The position numbers and the translations under genes were made by a program. DNA of 32,939 nt from an uncultured Rhodospirillaceae bacterium (GTDB taxonomy: Bacteria > Pseudomonadota > Alphaproteobacteria > Rhodospirillales > Magnetospirillaceae). Below are positions 1 through 8,026 of the stretch, in pieces. The notes beneath the pieces were generated by a model. It made no database searches, was not told where the DNA came from, and was given only the letters and a program-made list of their open reading frames with translations. Positions within the stretch are counted from its first letter, which is position 1; every line of letters starts with the position of its first letter. The stretch spans positions 1 through 32,939 of the forward strand of contig CAJANN010000242.1 in the NCBI GenBank assembly GCA_903941095.1, in the 5' to 3' direction.

Positions 1-172
1 CAGCAACCCCGCCGGGCTGGTCCGCTATATCAGTCAACAGGCCGGAGCGGCCAAGATGCGGCCCGACCACAAGATCGTCTTCATCCGCGATTGGGACGAT
101 CCCAAGCGCCGGGTGGGGGCAATGCAGAAGCTGGTGGGAAAATTGGTGGAGATCGCCGCCGCATCGTCCTGA
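1..172 (+). CDS. mfd: Transcription-repair coupling factor Mfd, C-terminal end (partial)
   Basis: Only the last 56 codons are present, read in the frame starting at base 2 and ending with TGA at 170-172. The fragment contains NPAGLVRYISQQAG, then RPDHKIVFIRDWDD, then a short amphipathic tail. This matches the C-terminal TRCF domain of Mfd as it appears in alphaproteobacteria, where a line of the type 'NPAGLV..I..Q.G..K.RPDHK.V..RDW' precedes the last helix. Mfd is the ATP-dependent translocase that removes stalled RNA polymerase and recruits UvrA. The helicase motifs lie outside the window, so the call rests on the tail alone. The gene ends 2 bases before the convergent oxidoreductase gene. 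Confidence 0.75.
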   Translation, partial: SNPAGLVRYISQQAGAAKMRPDHKIVFIRDWDDPKRRVGAMQKLVGKLVEIAAASS

Positions 173-174
173 GA

Positions 175-822
175 TCAGGACAGCGCGGCTTCAGCCTCTG
201 TCTCGCGGACAATATCGATCAGACGCAGAAGAACGTCGGGTTCCTGGGCTCCGGCGACCGCATACAATCCATCCAGGATCAGGCACGGCACACCGTTGAC
301 ACCCTGGCGGTGCGCGCGGGCATTGTCGTTCAGAATTGTCGAGACGTCGGCGTCGGAACGCAGATAGCGTCCCAAATCTTCGACGGAAAGACCGACCCGG
401 TTGCCGATTCCCACCAGATCGTCGATGGCGCCGATATCGATGCCCTCGCAAAAATATGCCGCGTACAAGGCCTCGACGGTTTCCGCCTCCAGCCCGGATG
501 CACTGGCGAACCGGATCATGCGGTGAGAGTGCGTGGTATTGGGCGCACGGCTGATCCGGTCGAAATTGAACAGGATTCCCTCGGCCTCTCCCGCGGCCGC
601 AACGGCGGCGTTGATGCGTTGGACCCGGGCCGCGCCACCAAATTTACGATCAAGATACTCGTTGCGATCGATCCCCTCTGGCGGAATGTCCGGGTTAAGC
701 AGGAACGGGCGCCAGCGGATATCGATCCGCAAGCCCGGGCGCTGGGCCAAAGCGCGCTGAAAGCGACGCTTCCCGACGTAACACCAGGGGCAGACAGTAT
801 CGAAAATAAAATCGAGTCTCAC
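175..822 (-). CDS. DsbA-family (FrnE-like) thiol oxidoreductase
   Basis: This is a 215-residue protein with a thioredoxin-fold active site CPWC at residues 11-14, in the context FDTVCPWCYVGKRRF. That context and the length are typical of the FrnE/2-hydroxychromene-2-carboxylate isomerase-like branch of the DsbA superfamily. There is no signal peptide, so a cytoplasmic location is expected. The C-terminal half carries the GVNGVPCLILDG segment with the cis-proline-type 'VPC' expected next to the active site. I chose the GTG at 822 because the family homology begins immediately there; the open frame continues upstream to 1017 but that part overlaps the neighbouring gene and looks like antisense composition. 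No strong ribosome binding site is visible. The physiological substrate is unknown; FrnE proteins have been linked to oxidative stress and to polyketide pathways. Confidence 0.8.
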   Translation of the reverse strand: MRLDFIFDTVCPWCYVGKRRFQRALAQRPGLRIDIRWRPFLLNPDIPPEGIDRNEYLDRKFGGAARVQRINAAVAAAGEAEGILFNFDRISRAPNTTHSHRMIRFASASGLEAETVEALYAAYFCEGIDIGAIDDLVGIGNRVGLSVEDLGRYLRSDADVSTILNDNARAHRQGVNGVPCLILDGLYAVAGAQEPDVLLRLIDIVRETEAEAALS

Positions 823-871
823 AGAAGTCGGACCAACAGGGATCAGAATGGGAACGTGTTTGCGGCAGGGC

Positions 872-2185
872 TCAGTCCTGACTGCGCCGTGCCCGTGCCA
901 GGAGCGATTCCAGATCATCGTCCTCGCGCACATCGGTGCTGCCCACCTGAACCCATACCTTGACCGGCTGGTAGACGTCGCGGACGGCAAAGTCGGTATA
1001 GGCCAGCACGCCGGCAATCCGGTGCATCACCACTTCGGCCTCGACCAGGGGAGTGTCGGGAAGAACGACACAAAATTCGTTCGGCTTGTAAGCGGCGGTG
1101 ATGTCCTCTGCCCGCAACAGGCCGGTGATCCATTGCCCCAGCTGCTGGGTCAGGTGCAGGGCTGCGTCAACGCCGAACTGACGGCGCACCTCGTCGATAT
1201 TGGGGGCCGAGAAGACTATGACCGCAAGATGGCGGTTCTGGCTTTTGGCCACATCAAGGCGGCTGCTCAGATAGGATTCCAGGAAGGCGCGTCCGTAAAC
1301 TCCGGTCAGGGAGTCCCGGGTGGATTCCTGCAGGCTGTCGTTCATGGCCGAACGGATGGCCCACCGCAGCTGTTGACGGCGTTCAAGGGTGATCACGGCG
1401 GCCCGCAGGATCCCCGCCTCGATCGGACGATGCAGGACCCGGGTCGCACCGCGGCGATAGGCCTCGCTGGTATCGGTGGCCATCCCGGACAGCAAAATCA
1501 TCGGCAGGTTGAACAGCCGGGGATTGTTGCGCACCTGGGTGCAGAAACCGAGAATGCCTTCGGGCTCCTCGGCGAAGCTTAGAACTGCGGCATCGAAATT
1601 ACGCTTGGTGAGCGTTTCTTCCGCTTCGTAAAGGGTTGAGACGACACTTATTTCCCCGGCGTCAGCCAGAATCGCCCGGACTGTTTCGATATCGTCGCCG
1701 ATGATCAGAATGGCCGCCTGGTTGCTTCCGGACGTTTCGGAGACGCGATCCCGGGCGTCGATTCCAAATTTCTGTGCCGTTTCAGCCCGATGACGCAATT
1801 CGGCATGCATGGTCGCCAACCGCACCAACGGGCGCATCCGGGCGTATAATTCCATGTCGTCGCAACCGAAGGCGAAGACGTCGTCCAAATCCGCATCCAG
1901 GACACGCAGACATAATTCGCTGTTTGGCCGATCAGCATAGACCACCACAGGAATGTCGCTGGTGGCCGGGTCTTTTTTCAAGCCCAGCCCGAAGGCCACC
2001 GGATCGACTCCGGTCGGCTCTCCCACCAGAATCAGGTCGGGGTGTTCGGCATGCGCCGACTGGGTGCCATCGGCAAAGCCTTCCGCCAGACCGGCGTGGT
2101 AGCCGCCCCGGCTCAGACGATCCCGCAACGAGGCGGCCCGGGCCTGATTGCCGTCAACGATAAGGACATTCGCAAGCCGGATCAT
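872..2185 (-). CDS. PleD-like REC-REC-GGDEF protein with degenerate signalling sites
   Basis: This 437-residue protein has the domain order of PleD: receiver 1 (about residues 3-120), receiver 2 (about 150-270) and a GGDEF-like domain (about 290-430). Receiver 1 starts ANVLIVDGNQ, so one of the paired acidic residues is Gly, and the phospho-acceptor region reads LILVGEPTG where PleD has a DVMMPG-type motif. Receiver 2 reads AAVLSFAEEPEG at the same position. The cyclase signature is YKPNEF instead of YGGEEF, so both glycines are lost, although DSLTGVYGRAFLESYL at the domain start is clearly GGDEF-family. Diguanylate cyclase activity and classical phosphorylation are therefore unlikely; a binding or scaffold role is my inference. 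ATG 2185 is chosen because the receiver fold begins there; an upstream extension to 2311 would overlap the next gene. Confidence 0.8.
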   Translation of the reverse strand: MIRLANVLIVDGNQARAASLRDRLSRGGYHAGLAEGFADGTQSAHAEHPDLILVGEPTGVDPVAFGLGLKKDPATSDIPVVVYADRPNSELCLRVLDADLDDVFAFGCDDMELYARMRPLVRLATMHAELRHRAETAQKFGIDARDRVSETSGSNQAAILIIGDDIETVRAILADAGEISVVSTLYEAEETLTKRNFDAAVLSFAEEPEGILGFCTQVRNNPRLFNLPMILLSGMATDTSEAYRRGATRVLHRPIEAGILRAAVITLERRQQLRWAIRSAMNDSLQESTRDSLTGVYGRAFLESYLSSRLDVAKSQNRHLAVIVFSAPNIDEVRRQFGVDAALHLTQQLGQWITGLLRAEDITAAYKPNEFCVVLPDTPLVEAEVVMHRIAGVLAYTDFAVRDVYQPVKVWVQVGSTDVREDDDLESLLARARRSQD

Positions 2186-2267
2186 GTGCGCCCCGATCTC
2201 TTGGCCGATCAATGGTCGGTCAGGATAGTACGGAATGGTCGATATCATAAGAGGAGATGTGCATCTT

Positions 2268-3959
2268 TCATGCGCTCTGTGCGTTATTTGCCTTCTGATG
2301 AGCTGCGGCACGGATGGCCGACAGGGTGGTTCGTGTCGTGATGGCCTCGGGGTCCAACCGCAAATGCAACAGGGCCAGCCTGCCGGATCGGCTGGCGGTC
2401 AGCGCCTCTGCGAAGACGGTCGAGAAATCTTCTGTCCGTCCCACCGTTGCCGTCCAGGCCCCATAGGCTGCCGCCAAGGCACAGAAATCCGGATTGGCAA
2501 GGTCTGTCGCCAGAGCCCTGCCCGGATTTGCCGCCTCCTGATGCATCCGGATGGTTCCGTACATCCCATTATCGACGATCACGACCAATGGCGACAATCC
2601 GTGCAGCTTGGCCGTTGCCAGTTCCTGGGCGGTCATCAGAAAGCACCCGTCCCCGGCAAATGCCAACACCGTCCGGTCGGGGTAAAGCGCCTTGGCGGCA
2701 AGGGCTGCGGGCAGGCCGTAGCCCATCGAACCGTTAGCGGGGGCAAGCTGGGTGCCGAACCGGCGGAACCGGCGAAACCGTTGAACCCAGCCGGTATAAT
2801 TACCGGCTCCGGTGCAGATGATGGCATCGTCGGGCAAGGCGGAATCGATGCTCACCATGACGGCCCCCATGTCGAGTGGCCCAGGGCAGGGATGGGGGAT
2901 CAGATTTTCCAGATATTCCTGGCGCAAGTCGTGCGTCCAATCCTGCCACCCATGCCGGGATGGCGGCGTCAATGCGGCCGCTCGACGGGAAAATGTCGTC
3001 GGGGAGGCGGGAATCGCCAAGGAGGGACGAAACACCCGCCCCAGTTCCTCGGGGGCGGGAAAAACATGAACCAGGGTCTGCGTCGGTTCCGGAGATCGGA
3101 TCAGGGTGTAGTTTCGGGTGTCGATCTCGCCCAGTCGGGTCCCCACAGCCAGGATCAGGTCTGCCTCACGGACGCGGCGTTCAAGCTTTGGGCTGATGGA
3201 AAACCCAAGCTCTCCCACATAGGACGGACTGGCATTGTCGCACAGGTCCTGACGGCGGAATGCAGCGGCAACCGGGATCTTCCAGGATTCGGCGAAGCGC
3301 CGCAGGGATTCGGTCGCATCCTGTGACCAGCCGCCCCCTCCGACGATGACCAATGGCCGTTCAGCGGCTTCCAGCAAATCCCGAAGACGATCCATATGGC
3401 AATCGCCGGGATGCGAGTGCGCTGCCGGAACCAGACCGACATTGGCGACCTGTTTCCGTTCCGCCAGAATGTCTTCCGGCAAAATCAGGACAACCGGGCC
3501 AGGGCGGCCGCCGCAGGCGCAGGCAAAAGCCCGCGCCACGGCTTCGGGAATCCGGGAGGCATCTTCGATCTGCTCAATCTGCTTTGCGAGTGGAAGAAAC
3601 ATCACCCGAAAATCGACTTCCTGAAAGGCCTCACGCCCCAGATTGGGGCGGTCAACCTGACCGATCAGCAGCACCATCGGCGTCGAATCCTGGAATGCCG
3701 TATGCACCCCCACCGCGGCATGGCTGGCTCCCGGCCCGCGAGTGACGAAACAGACCCCCGGCCGTCCGGTCAGCTTTCCGATGGCTTCCGCCATGTAGGC
3801 GGCTCCGCCTTCGTGGCGGCAGGTCAACAGGCGGAGATGGTCCCGGCGATCCCAGGCGGCATCGATAAAAGGCAGAAAACTCTCGCCCGGTACCAGGGTG
3901 ACCAGAGAACAGCCCTGGGCGACCAGGGAATCGGCCAGAATCTCACCGCCGGTGCGCAT
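2268..3959 (-). CDS. Thiamine-diphosphate-dependent enzyme, acetolactate synthase large-subunit-like
   Basis: This 563-residue protein has the three-domain TPP enzyme layout. The N-terminal PYR domain carries the catalytic Glu50 in TCRHEGGAAYMAEA and the RGPGASHAAVG loop; a central domain includes PLVIVGGGGW; and a C-terminal PP domain has GDGCFLMTAQEL followed by VIVDN (about 433-462), the TPP/Mg2+ motif. Length and motifs fit the IlvB family. No small regulatory subunit (IlvH-type) is adjacent, and the region between the PYR and PP domains diverges, so this is likely one of the many IlvB-like paralogues (acetolactate synthase, benzoylformate decarboxylase or sulfoacetaldehyde acetyltransferase type), not the housekeeping enzyme. 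The substrate cannot be told from the sequence. The start has a clear GAGGAG box 7 bases upstream. The 3' end lies close to the degenerate PleD-like gene, 82 bases from its start. Confidence 0.85.
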   Translation of the reverse strand: MRTGGEILADSLVAQGCSLVTLVPGESFLPFIDAAWDRRDHLRLLTCRHEGGAAYMAEAIGKLTGRPGVCFVTRGPGASHAAVGVHTAFQDSTPMVLLIGQVDRPNLGREAFQEVDFRVMFLPLAKQIEQIEDASRIPEAVARAFACACGGRPGPVVLILPEDILAERKQVANVGLVPAAHSHPGDCHMDRLRDLLEAAERPLVIVGGGGWSQDATESLRRFAESWKIPVAAAFRRQDLCDNASPSYVGELGFSISPKLERRVREADLILAVGTRLGEIDTRNYTLIRSPEPTQTLVHVFPAPEELGRVFRPSLAIPASPTTFSRRAAALTPPSRHGWQDWTHDLRQEYLENLIPHPCPGPLDMGAVMVSIDSALPDDAIICTGAGNYTGWVQRFRRFRRFGTQLAPANGSMGYGLPAALAAKALYPDRTVLAFAGDGCFLMTAQELATAKLHGLSPLVVIVDNGMYGTIRMHQEAANPGRALATDLANPDFCALAAAYGAWTATVGRTEDFSTVFAEALTASRSGRLALLHLRLDPEAITTRTTLSAIRAAAHQKANNAQSA

Positions 3960-4070
3960 GGTGATGCTCCTCTGCTATGCTACTGGATCTGATGGTCCGG
4001 TGATGCCGTCAATCCGTCAATCGTTTGCGCGTGCAATGGGGGCACAAAGGCCCGAGACAAGGAAAAAGTC

Positions 4071-4379
4071 ATGTCCATCTGGGGGGATTTGCTTGATCGC
4101 CTGATGTCCGTTTCCGGGGGCGACCAGGACATCGATCAGGCTGTGGCTGCGGCATTCGGGCGGCCTGCCGCCGATTTCACCGAATCGGCCGAAACCGCCA
4201 GGGGGCTGATTCGCGACGTCTTGCCGGATTGGCACCTGCATGTCGGTTTTGACGCATCCGGGCTTTTCCCCTATGCCGCATTGAGCCGGAACGACATCCA
4301 CATCGACGCAGCCGCCCCCAGCCTGCCCCTTGCCCTGCTGCGGGTCCTGGTCAAGACTCGCGGGATACTTCCTGAATGA
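4071..4379 (+). CDS. Small hypothetical protein (102 aa)
   Basis: This is a 102-residue acidic protein with a good AAGGAAAA ribosome binding site just before ATG 4071. It has no signal peptide, membrane segment or cysteine cluster. The pattern 'ESAETARGLIRDVLPDW' followed by a short strand-rich part and an 'APSLPLALLRVLVKTR' helix faintly recalls small proteins annotated as phage ABA-sandwich/DUF2591-like, in which an alternating helix-strand-helix ends with a 'P.LAL..A...' helix. This is a weak resemblance only. It is divergent from the TPP-enzyme gene across a 111-base gap and its last 29 bases overlap the convergent cinA 3' end. Function unknown. Coding status is supported by the ribosome binding site and plausible codon use. 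Confidence 0.6.
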   Translation: MSIWGDLLDRLMSVSGGDQDIDQAVAAAFGRPAADFTESAETARGLIRDVLPDWHLHVGFDASGLFPYAALSRNDIHIDAAAPSLPLALLRVLVKTRGILPE

Positions 4380-4854
4380 CCAGTTCCAATGCCGTCCGAA
4401 CCGCCTGGGTGCGGACGGTGTCGCGGTCCCCATCGAACACGGCATGGTACGTGTAAGCGGAACGCCCCCGCAGGCATACGGCAAAATGGACCAGGCCAAC
4501 CGGCTTCTCCGCCGATCCTCCGGACGGGCCGGCGATGCCGGTGACGGCGACTGCCATATCTGCAGGGGAATGGGCCAGGGCCCCGGCAGCCATCGCTCCG
4601 GCCACGGCCTCGCTGACGGCTCCTTCCTCGGCGATCAGCGAGGGGGGGACACCCAGCATTTCGGACTTGGCCAGGTTGGAATAGGTAACGAACCCTCTTT
4701 CCAGAACCGCGGAAGAACCGGGCAAAGCGGTAATGGTCCCGGCCACCAATCCGCCGGTACAGGATTCCGCCGTCGTCAGGGTCAGTCCGCGGGCAGAGCA
4801 GACGTCAAACACCCGGCGGGCAATCGTCAGCAGATCATCGGACGCTATGGTCAT
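4351..4854 (-). CDS. pncC: CinA-family nicotinamide-nucleotide amidohydrolase (PncC domain)
   Basis: This is a stand-alone 167-residue PncC/CinA C-terminal domain protein. Visible family motifs are TTAESCTGGLVAGTIT near residue 27, ERGFVTYSN-AKSEMLGV near 52-69 and AVTGIAGPSGGSAEKPVGLV near 103-121. PncC deamidates nicotinamide mononucleotide to nicotinate mononucleotide and so recycles NMN made by the NAD-consuming DNA ligase. ATG 4854 overlaps the TGA of pgpA by the ATGA tetranucleotide, so the two are very probably translationally coupled; pgpA-cinA is a common alphaproteobacterial pair. The open frame runs upstream to 5313 but that part is antisense to the pgpA reading frame. The 3' end overlaps the small convergent gene by 29 bases. 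Confidence 0.88.
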   Translation of the reverse strand: MTIASDDLLTIARRVFDVCSARGLTLTTAESCTGGLVAGTITALPGSSAVLERGFVTYSNLAKSEMLGVPPSLIAEEGAVSEAVAGAMAAGALAHSPADMAVAVTGIAGPSGGSAEKPVGLVHFAVCLRGRSAYTYHAVFDGDRDTVRTQAVRTALELVIQEVSRES

Positions 4855-5393
4855 GGCAAGCTCCACCACAAAGACGCAAGCGCCAGAAGGAATGCGCCGT
4901 AGAGGGCCGCCAGAATATCGTCGGCCATCACCCCCAATCCTCCCCCCAGATGCTGGTCGGCCCATGAGGCCGGCCACGGCTTCCAGATGTCGAGAAGACG
5001 GAACGCCATGAAGCCGATCAGATAGGGCAGGGGCTCGGGCGGGACCGCGGCCAGAACAAGCCATTGCCCGGCGACTTCGTCGATCACCACCTCTTGCGGA
5101 TCGTCCCGGCCGGACTTGCGGACATATACCGACGCCGCCCACCACCCGATGAAAGCGCAGGCGGCAGCGGCGGTCAGCAGGGCGGGTGTGCCGCCCCAGT
5201 TCGCCAGGCCCCAGGCGAACGGTATCGCGGCCAGGGATCCCCACGTTCCCGGCGCCTTTGGCAGCAGACCGCAGCCGAACCATGTCGCCAGCCAAAAAGC
5301 GGGGTGCCAGCAAGGCAGATTTCGAGGCTGTGAAATGGCGTTTCCTCCGTGAAGACGCAGATCCCAGCCTATCCCCGATAAGGCTTGGGCCAT
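4851..5393 (-). CDS. pgpA: Phosphatidylglycerophosphatase A
   Basis: This 180-residue integral membrane protein matches PgpA. The diagnostic stretch HPAFWLATWFGCGLLPKAPG followed by TWGS is near the start, VVIDEVAGQWL supplies the acidic metal-binding motif in the middle, and FRLLDIWKPWP follows. Several hydrophobic stretches alternate with these motifs. PgpA dephosphorylates phosphatidylglycerophosphate to phosphatidylglycerol at the inner membrane. I chose ATG 5393 because GGAAAGG sits 5 bases upstream; ATG 5414 and the longer start at 5495 have no such site. It is divergent from the histidine kinase gene across about 120 bases and coupled to cinA by an ATGA overlap. Confidence 0.88.
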   Translation of the reverse strand: MAQALSGIGWDLRLHGGNAISQPRNLPCWHPAFWLATWFGCGLLPKAPGTWGSLAAIPFAWGLANWGGTPALLTAAAACAFIGWWAASVYVRKSGRDDPQEVVIDEVAGQWLVLAAVPPEPLPYLIGFMAFRLLDIWKPWPASWADQHLGGGLGVMADDILAALYGAFLLALASLWWSLP

Positions 5394-5512
5394 TAATACC
5401 TTTCCGTCAATCATCCACCATTTGCAGGTATTGGTCCATTTTCCCGTCCATGTGACACTTGATTCTGGTTTAGGCATCGTTCCCGCCCGGGCCATTCGCG
5501 ATAGGGGGAGGC

Positions 5513-8026
5513 ATGTCGGGCAATGCGTTCCTCTGGCTAAGGCTGGTATTCCGCTTTCTGGCGGGAGGCATGATTGCCACGGGGGCTTTGTGGTGGGGCC
5601 TCGATGCCCGCCTGTCCTCCGATATCGAGACCATTACCCGCCAGGCCCTTGAGCGCGAACTGGAAGACGAATCCCGACAGGATCGCATCCGGTTGGACCA
5701 ATCGGTCCGTTCGCATCTGGCCCTGGCGCGGCTGCTGGGCGGCCAGACTTCCATCGCAGGCCATGCCGATGGCGTGTTGAGAACCCCGGCCTCGTCGCCT
5801 TCGGTCGTCGCCGGAGAGCCCGGATGGTTGCCGCCAAGGGGAGAGCGCGGGACGTTTCCCCCGATCAGTTTCGTCCTGATCGCCAACCGCTCCGGTCAAG
5901 TGCATGAAGTGGTGTCCTTGGCCGGAGACGCCATTCCGGTTTCCTTGGGCCAGGTCGACCGGGACGTGATCGTTCCGGCCCTCGGACAGTCCCGTATCGT
6001 GTCGTTGGGCGATGCCGTCTTCATCGCATCGGCGGCTGAAACGGGGGATAACGGGGCAACGTTGGTTTTGTTGTCCCGCCTTGATTCCCGGTTTCTGTCT
6101 TTCAACCACCAATCAGGATTTCAGACCGGGCACGTCATCGCCGTCGGCGACCGTGGGCAACGGGCCATCGTCGCCAGCAGCAATACTGGACTGGTTGTTC
6201 CTGGGACCGCCATCCCCGAATTGTCCCGGGATTGGCTGGTGGTCGGAGTGGGATCGCTGGATCTGGGAGGAGCCGGGGTCGAAGCTTATTTCCTGACACT
6301 GGTGTCCCGCAAGATGGCCGCGGACCGGGTGCGTCCGATTCTCGAGCAGGAACGGAGCCAGAGAATCGTTCTGGCTGCCGCCATGAGCGGTTTGATGCTG
6401 CTGATGCTGCTGTTGGTCGCGTGGCGATTACGCACCCTCATTCGGCAAGTAGGACGTGCCGTCGGGCGTGTCTCCGGCGTGGCGGTTCCGAAGTTCGTGG
6501 GAGGGGATGAACTCTCGGAATTACTGTCGCGCATAGAGGGATTGACCGATGAGGTTCTCAAATCGCGCGATCTTCTGCAGGCGGAAAAGGCCGAACATGT
6601 TCGCTTGGTGACCGAGCGGGTGGCTATCGAGTCCGAAAACGAGCGGTTGCGCCTGCTGTTCTCCATTACCGATCTGCTGGGCGTCGGCGTCCTGCGTATT
6701 TCCCCAGCCGGCCCGATCTCCGAGAACGCGGTGATGGACCTTTATGTCCAGTCCTGCGGCGGTCCCGACGTCCTCATCAATGCCCGAACCGGGGTGGACA
6801 GACAGACAGTGCCGATCAATTGCCACGGGCAGACGCGATTTTTCGAATTGCGGGAACCGGCGATTCCGGATGGAAATATTCTGCTGGTCACAGACGTGAC
6901 AGATCGTCGGCAGACCGAGGAAACCGTGAAGGAATTTGCCTTGTTTCCGGCTCAGAACCCCTGTCCTGTACTGCGCATCGGTTTGGACGGGACAATCTTG
7001 CATGCCAACCGCGCCAGCGCGGGCCTGCTGGAAGAATGGAAAACCGAGACGGGGGGGCTGCTTCCCGAATTGTGGCGCAAGCGTGTCGGAGACATATCCC
7101 TGGGGGAACGGAGCCGGGTTATCGAGTGCGACATTGGTGAAAGGACCTTCGCGCTGAGCTTCGTCCCGATTCCCGGTGCCGATTATGTCAACGTCTATGC
7201 CTCGGATATCACGGCCCGTCTTGAGGCCGAGCGTCTGCTGGCGGCGGCCAATGAAGATCTGGAAATTCGGGTCGCCGAGCGGACCCAGGATCTGTTAAGG
7301 GCGAAAAACCTGGCAGAAGAAGCCAATCGCGCCAAGACCGAATTTCTGGCGATGGTCAGCCATGAACTGAGAACCCCACTGAACGCCATCATCGGCTTTT
7401 CCGAGATCATGCAAGGCGGTCTGTTCGGTGCGATGGGGAACCCGCGCTACGAAAGTTACGTCGAGGACATCATCGGTTCGGCGCGCCATCTGCTGAACGC
7501 GATCAACGATATATTGGACATGGTGAGAATAGAGTCCGGCGAAATGGTTCTGTCGTTTGAACAGGTCGGCGTCGCACAGACCATAGAAACCGCCTTGCGC
7601 CTGATCGCAGAGCCCGCCCGAATGGAAGGCGTGCAGGTCATCGCAACACCTATTTCCCCCTCTTTGACCATTCCGGCGGACCGGCGGCGGCTTCTGCAAA
7701 TTCTGCTCAATCTGCTGTCCAACGCCGTCAAGTTCACCCCTCGGGATGGCGCTGTGGAGATATCGGCCAGGGCCGATTCCCACTGGGTTTGGATAGCGGT
7801 CAAGGATTCCGGAATTGGGATGGCCGATGATGAAATCGCCGTGGCGCTGCAACCGTTCCGTCAGGTGGATTCATCCCTGGCGCGGCGCCACGACGGAACG
7901 GGCCTGGGCCTGCCATTGGCGCGATCCCTGGCCGAGTTGCACGGGGGAAGCCTGGCCGTCAGCAGCGCACGTGGCATTGGAACCGAGGTCATCGTCACCC
8001 TGCCGTTGATCCGCGGGCATCCTTAA
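5513..8026 (+). CDS. Membrane sensor histidine kinase, PleC/DivJ-like kinase core
   Basis: This 837-residue protein has an N-terminal membrane segment (about residues 10-30), a large periplasmic sensor region (about 31-283), a second membrane segment (about 284-303), a coiled linker, one or two PAS-like regions (about 380-590; the second begins FALFPAQNPCPVLRIGLDG), a coiled coil, then HisKA with MVSHELRTPLNAIIGFSEIM (phospho-acceptor His617) and HATPase_c with LLNLLSNAVKFTP (Asn737), DSGIGM and GTGLGLPLARSLAELHGG (near 795-810). The H-box followed by a 'FG..GNPRY..Y..DI' line resembles the PleC/DivJ family. The ribosome binding site GGGGGAGG lies just before the ATG. No response regulator is adjacent. 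The signal sensed by the periplasmic region is unknown. Its stop codon overlaps the convergent molybdoenzyme stop within TTAA. Confidence 0.9.
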   Translation: MSGNAFLWLRLVFRFLAGGMIATGALWWGLDARLSSDIETITRQALERELEDESRQDRIRLDQSVRSHLALARLLGGQTSIAGHADGVLRTPASSPSVVAGEPGWLPPRGERGTFPPISFVLIANRSGQVHEVVSLAGDAIPVSLGQVDRDVIVPALGQSRIVSLGDAVFIASAAETGDNGATLVLLSRLDSRFLSFNHQSGFQTGHVIAVGDRGQRAIVASSNTGLVVPGTAIPELSRDWLVVGVGSLDLGGAGVEAYFLTLVSRKMAADRVRPILEQERSQRIVLAAAMSGLMLLMLLLVAWRLRTLIRQVGRAVGRVSGVAVPKFVGGDELSELLSRIEGLTDEVLKSRDLLQAEKAEHVRLVTERVAIESENERLRLLFSITDLLGVGVLRISPAGPISENAVMDLYVQSCGGPDVLINARTGVDRQTVPINCHGQTRFFELREPAIPDGNILLVTDVTDRRQTEETVKEFALFPAQNPCPVLRIGLDGTILHANRASAGLLEEWKTETGGLLPELWRKRVGDISLGERSRVIECDIGERTFALSFVPIPGADYVNVYASDITARLEAERLLAAANEDLEIRVAERTQDLLRAKNLAEEANRAKTEFLAMVSHELRTPLNAIIGFSEIMQGGLFGAMGNPRYESYVEDIIGSARHLLNAINDILDMVRIESGEMVLSFEQVGVAQTIETALRLIAEPARMEGVQVIATPISPSLTIPADRRRLLQILLNLLSNAVKFTPRDGAVEISARADSHWVWIAVKDSGIGMADDEIAVALQPFRQVDSSLARRHDGTGLGLPLARSLAELHGGSLAVSSARGIGTEVIVTLPLIRGHP

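Noticed and set aside
2186-2311. Longer N terminus for the PleD-like protein
   Set aside because: No similarity before the receiver domain, no ribosome binding site and overlap with the TPP-enzyme gene.
4855-5313. N-terminal extension of the CinA-family protein
   Set aside because: The extension is read in another frame over pgpA; homology starts at ATG 4854, which overlaps the pgpA stop.
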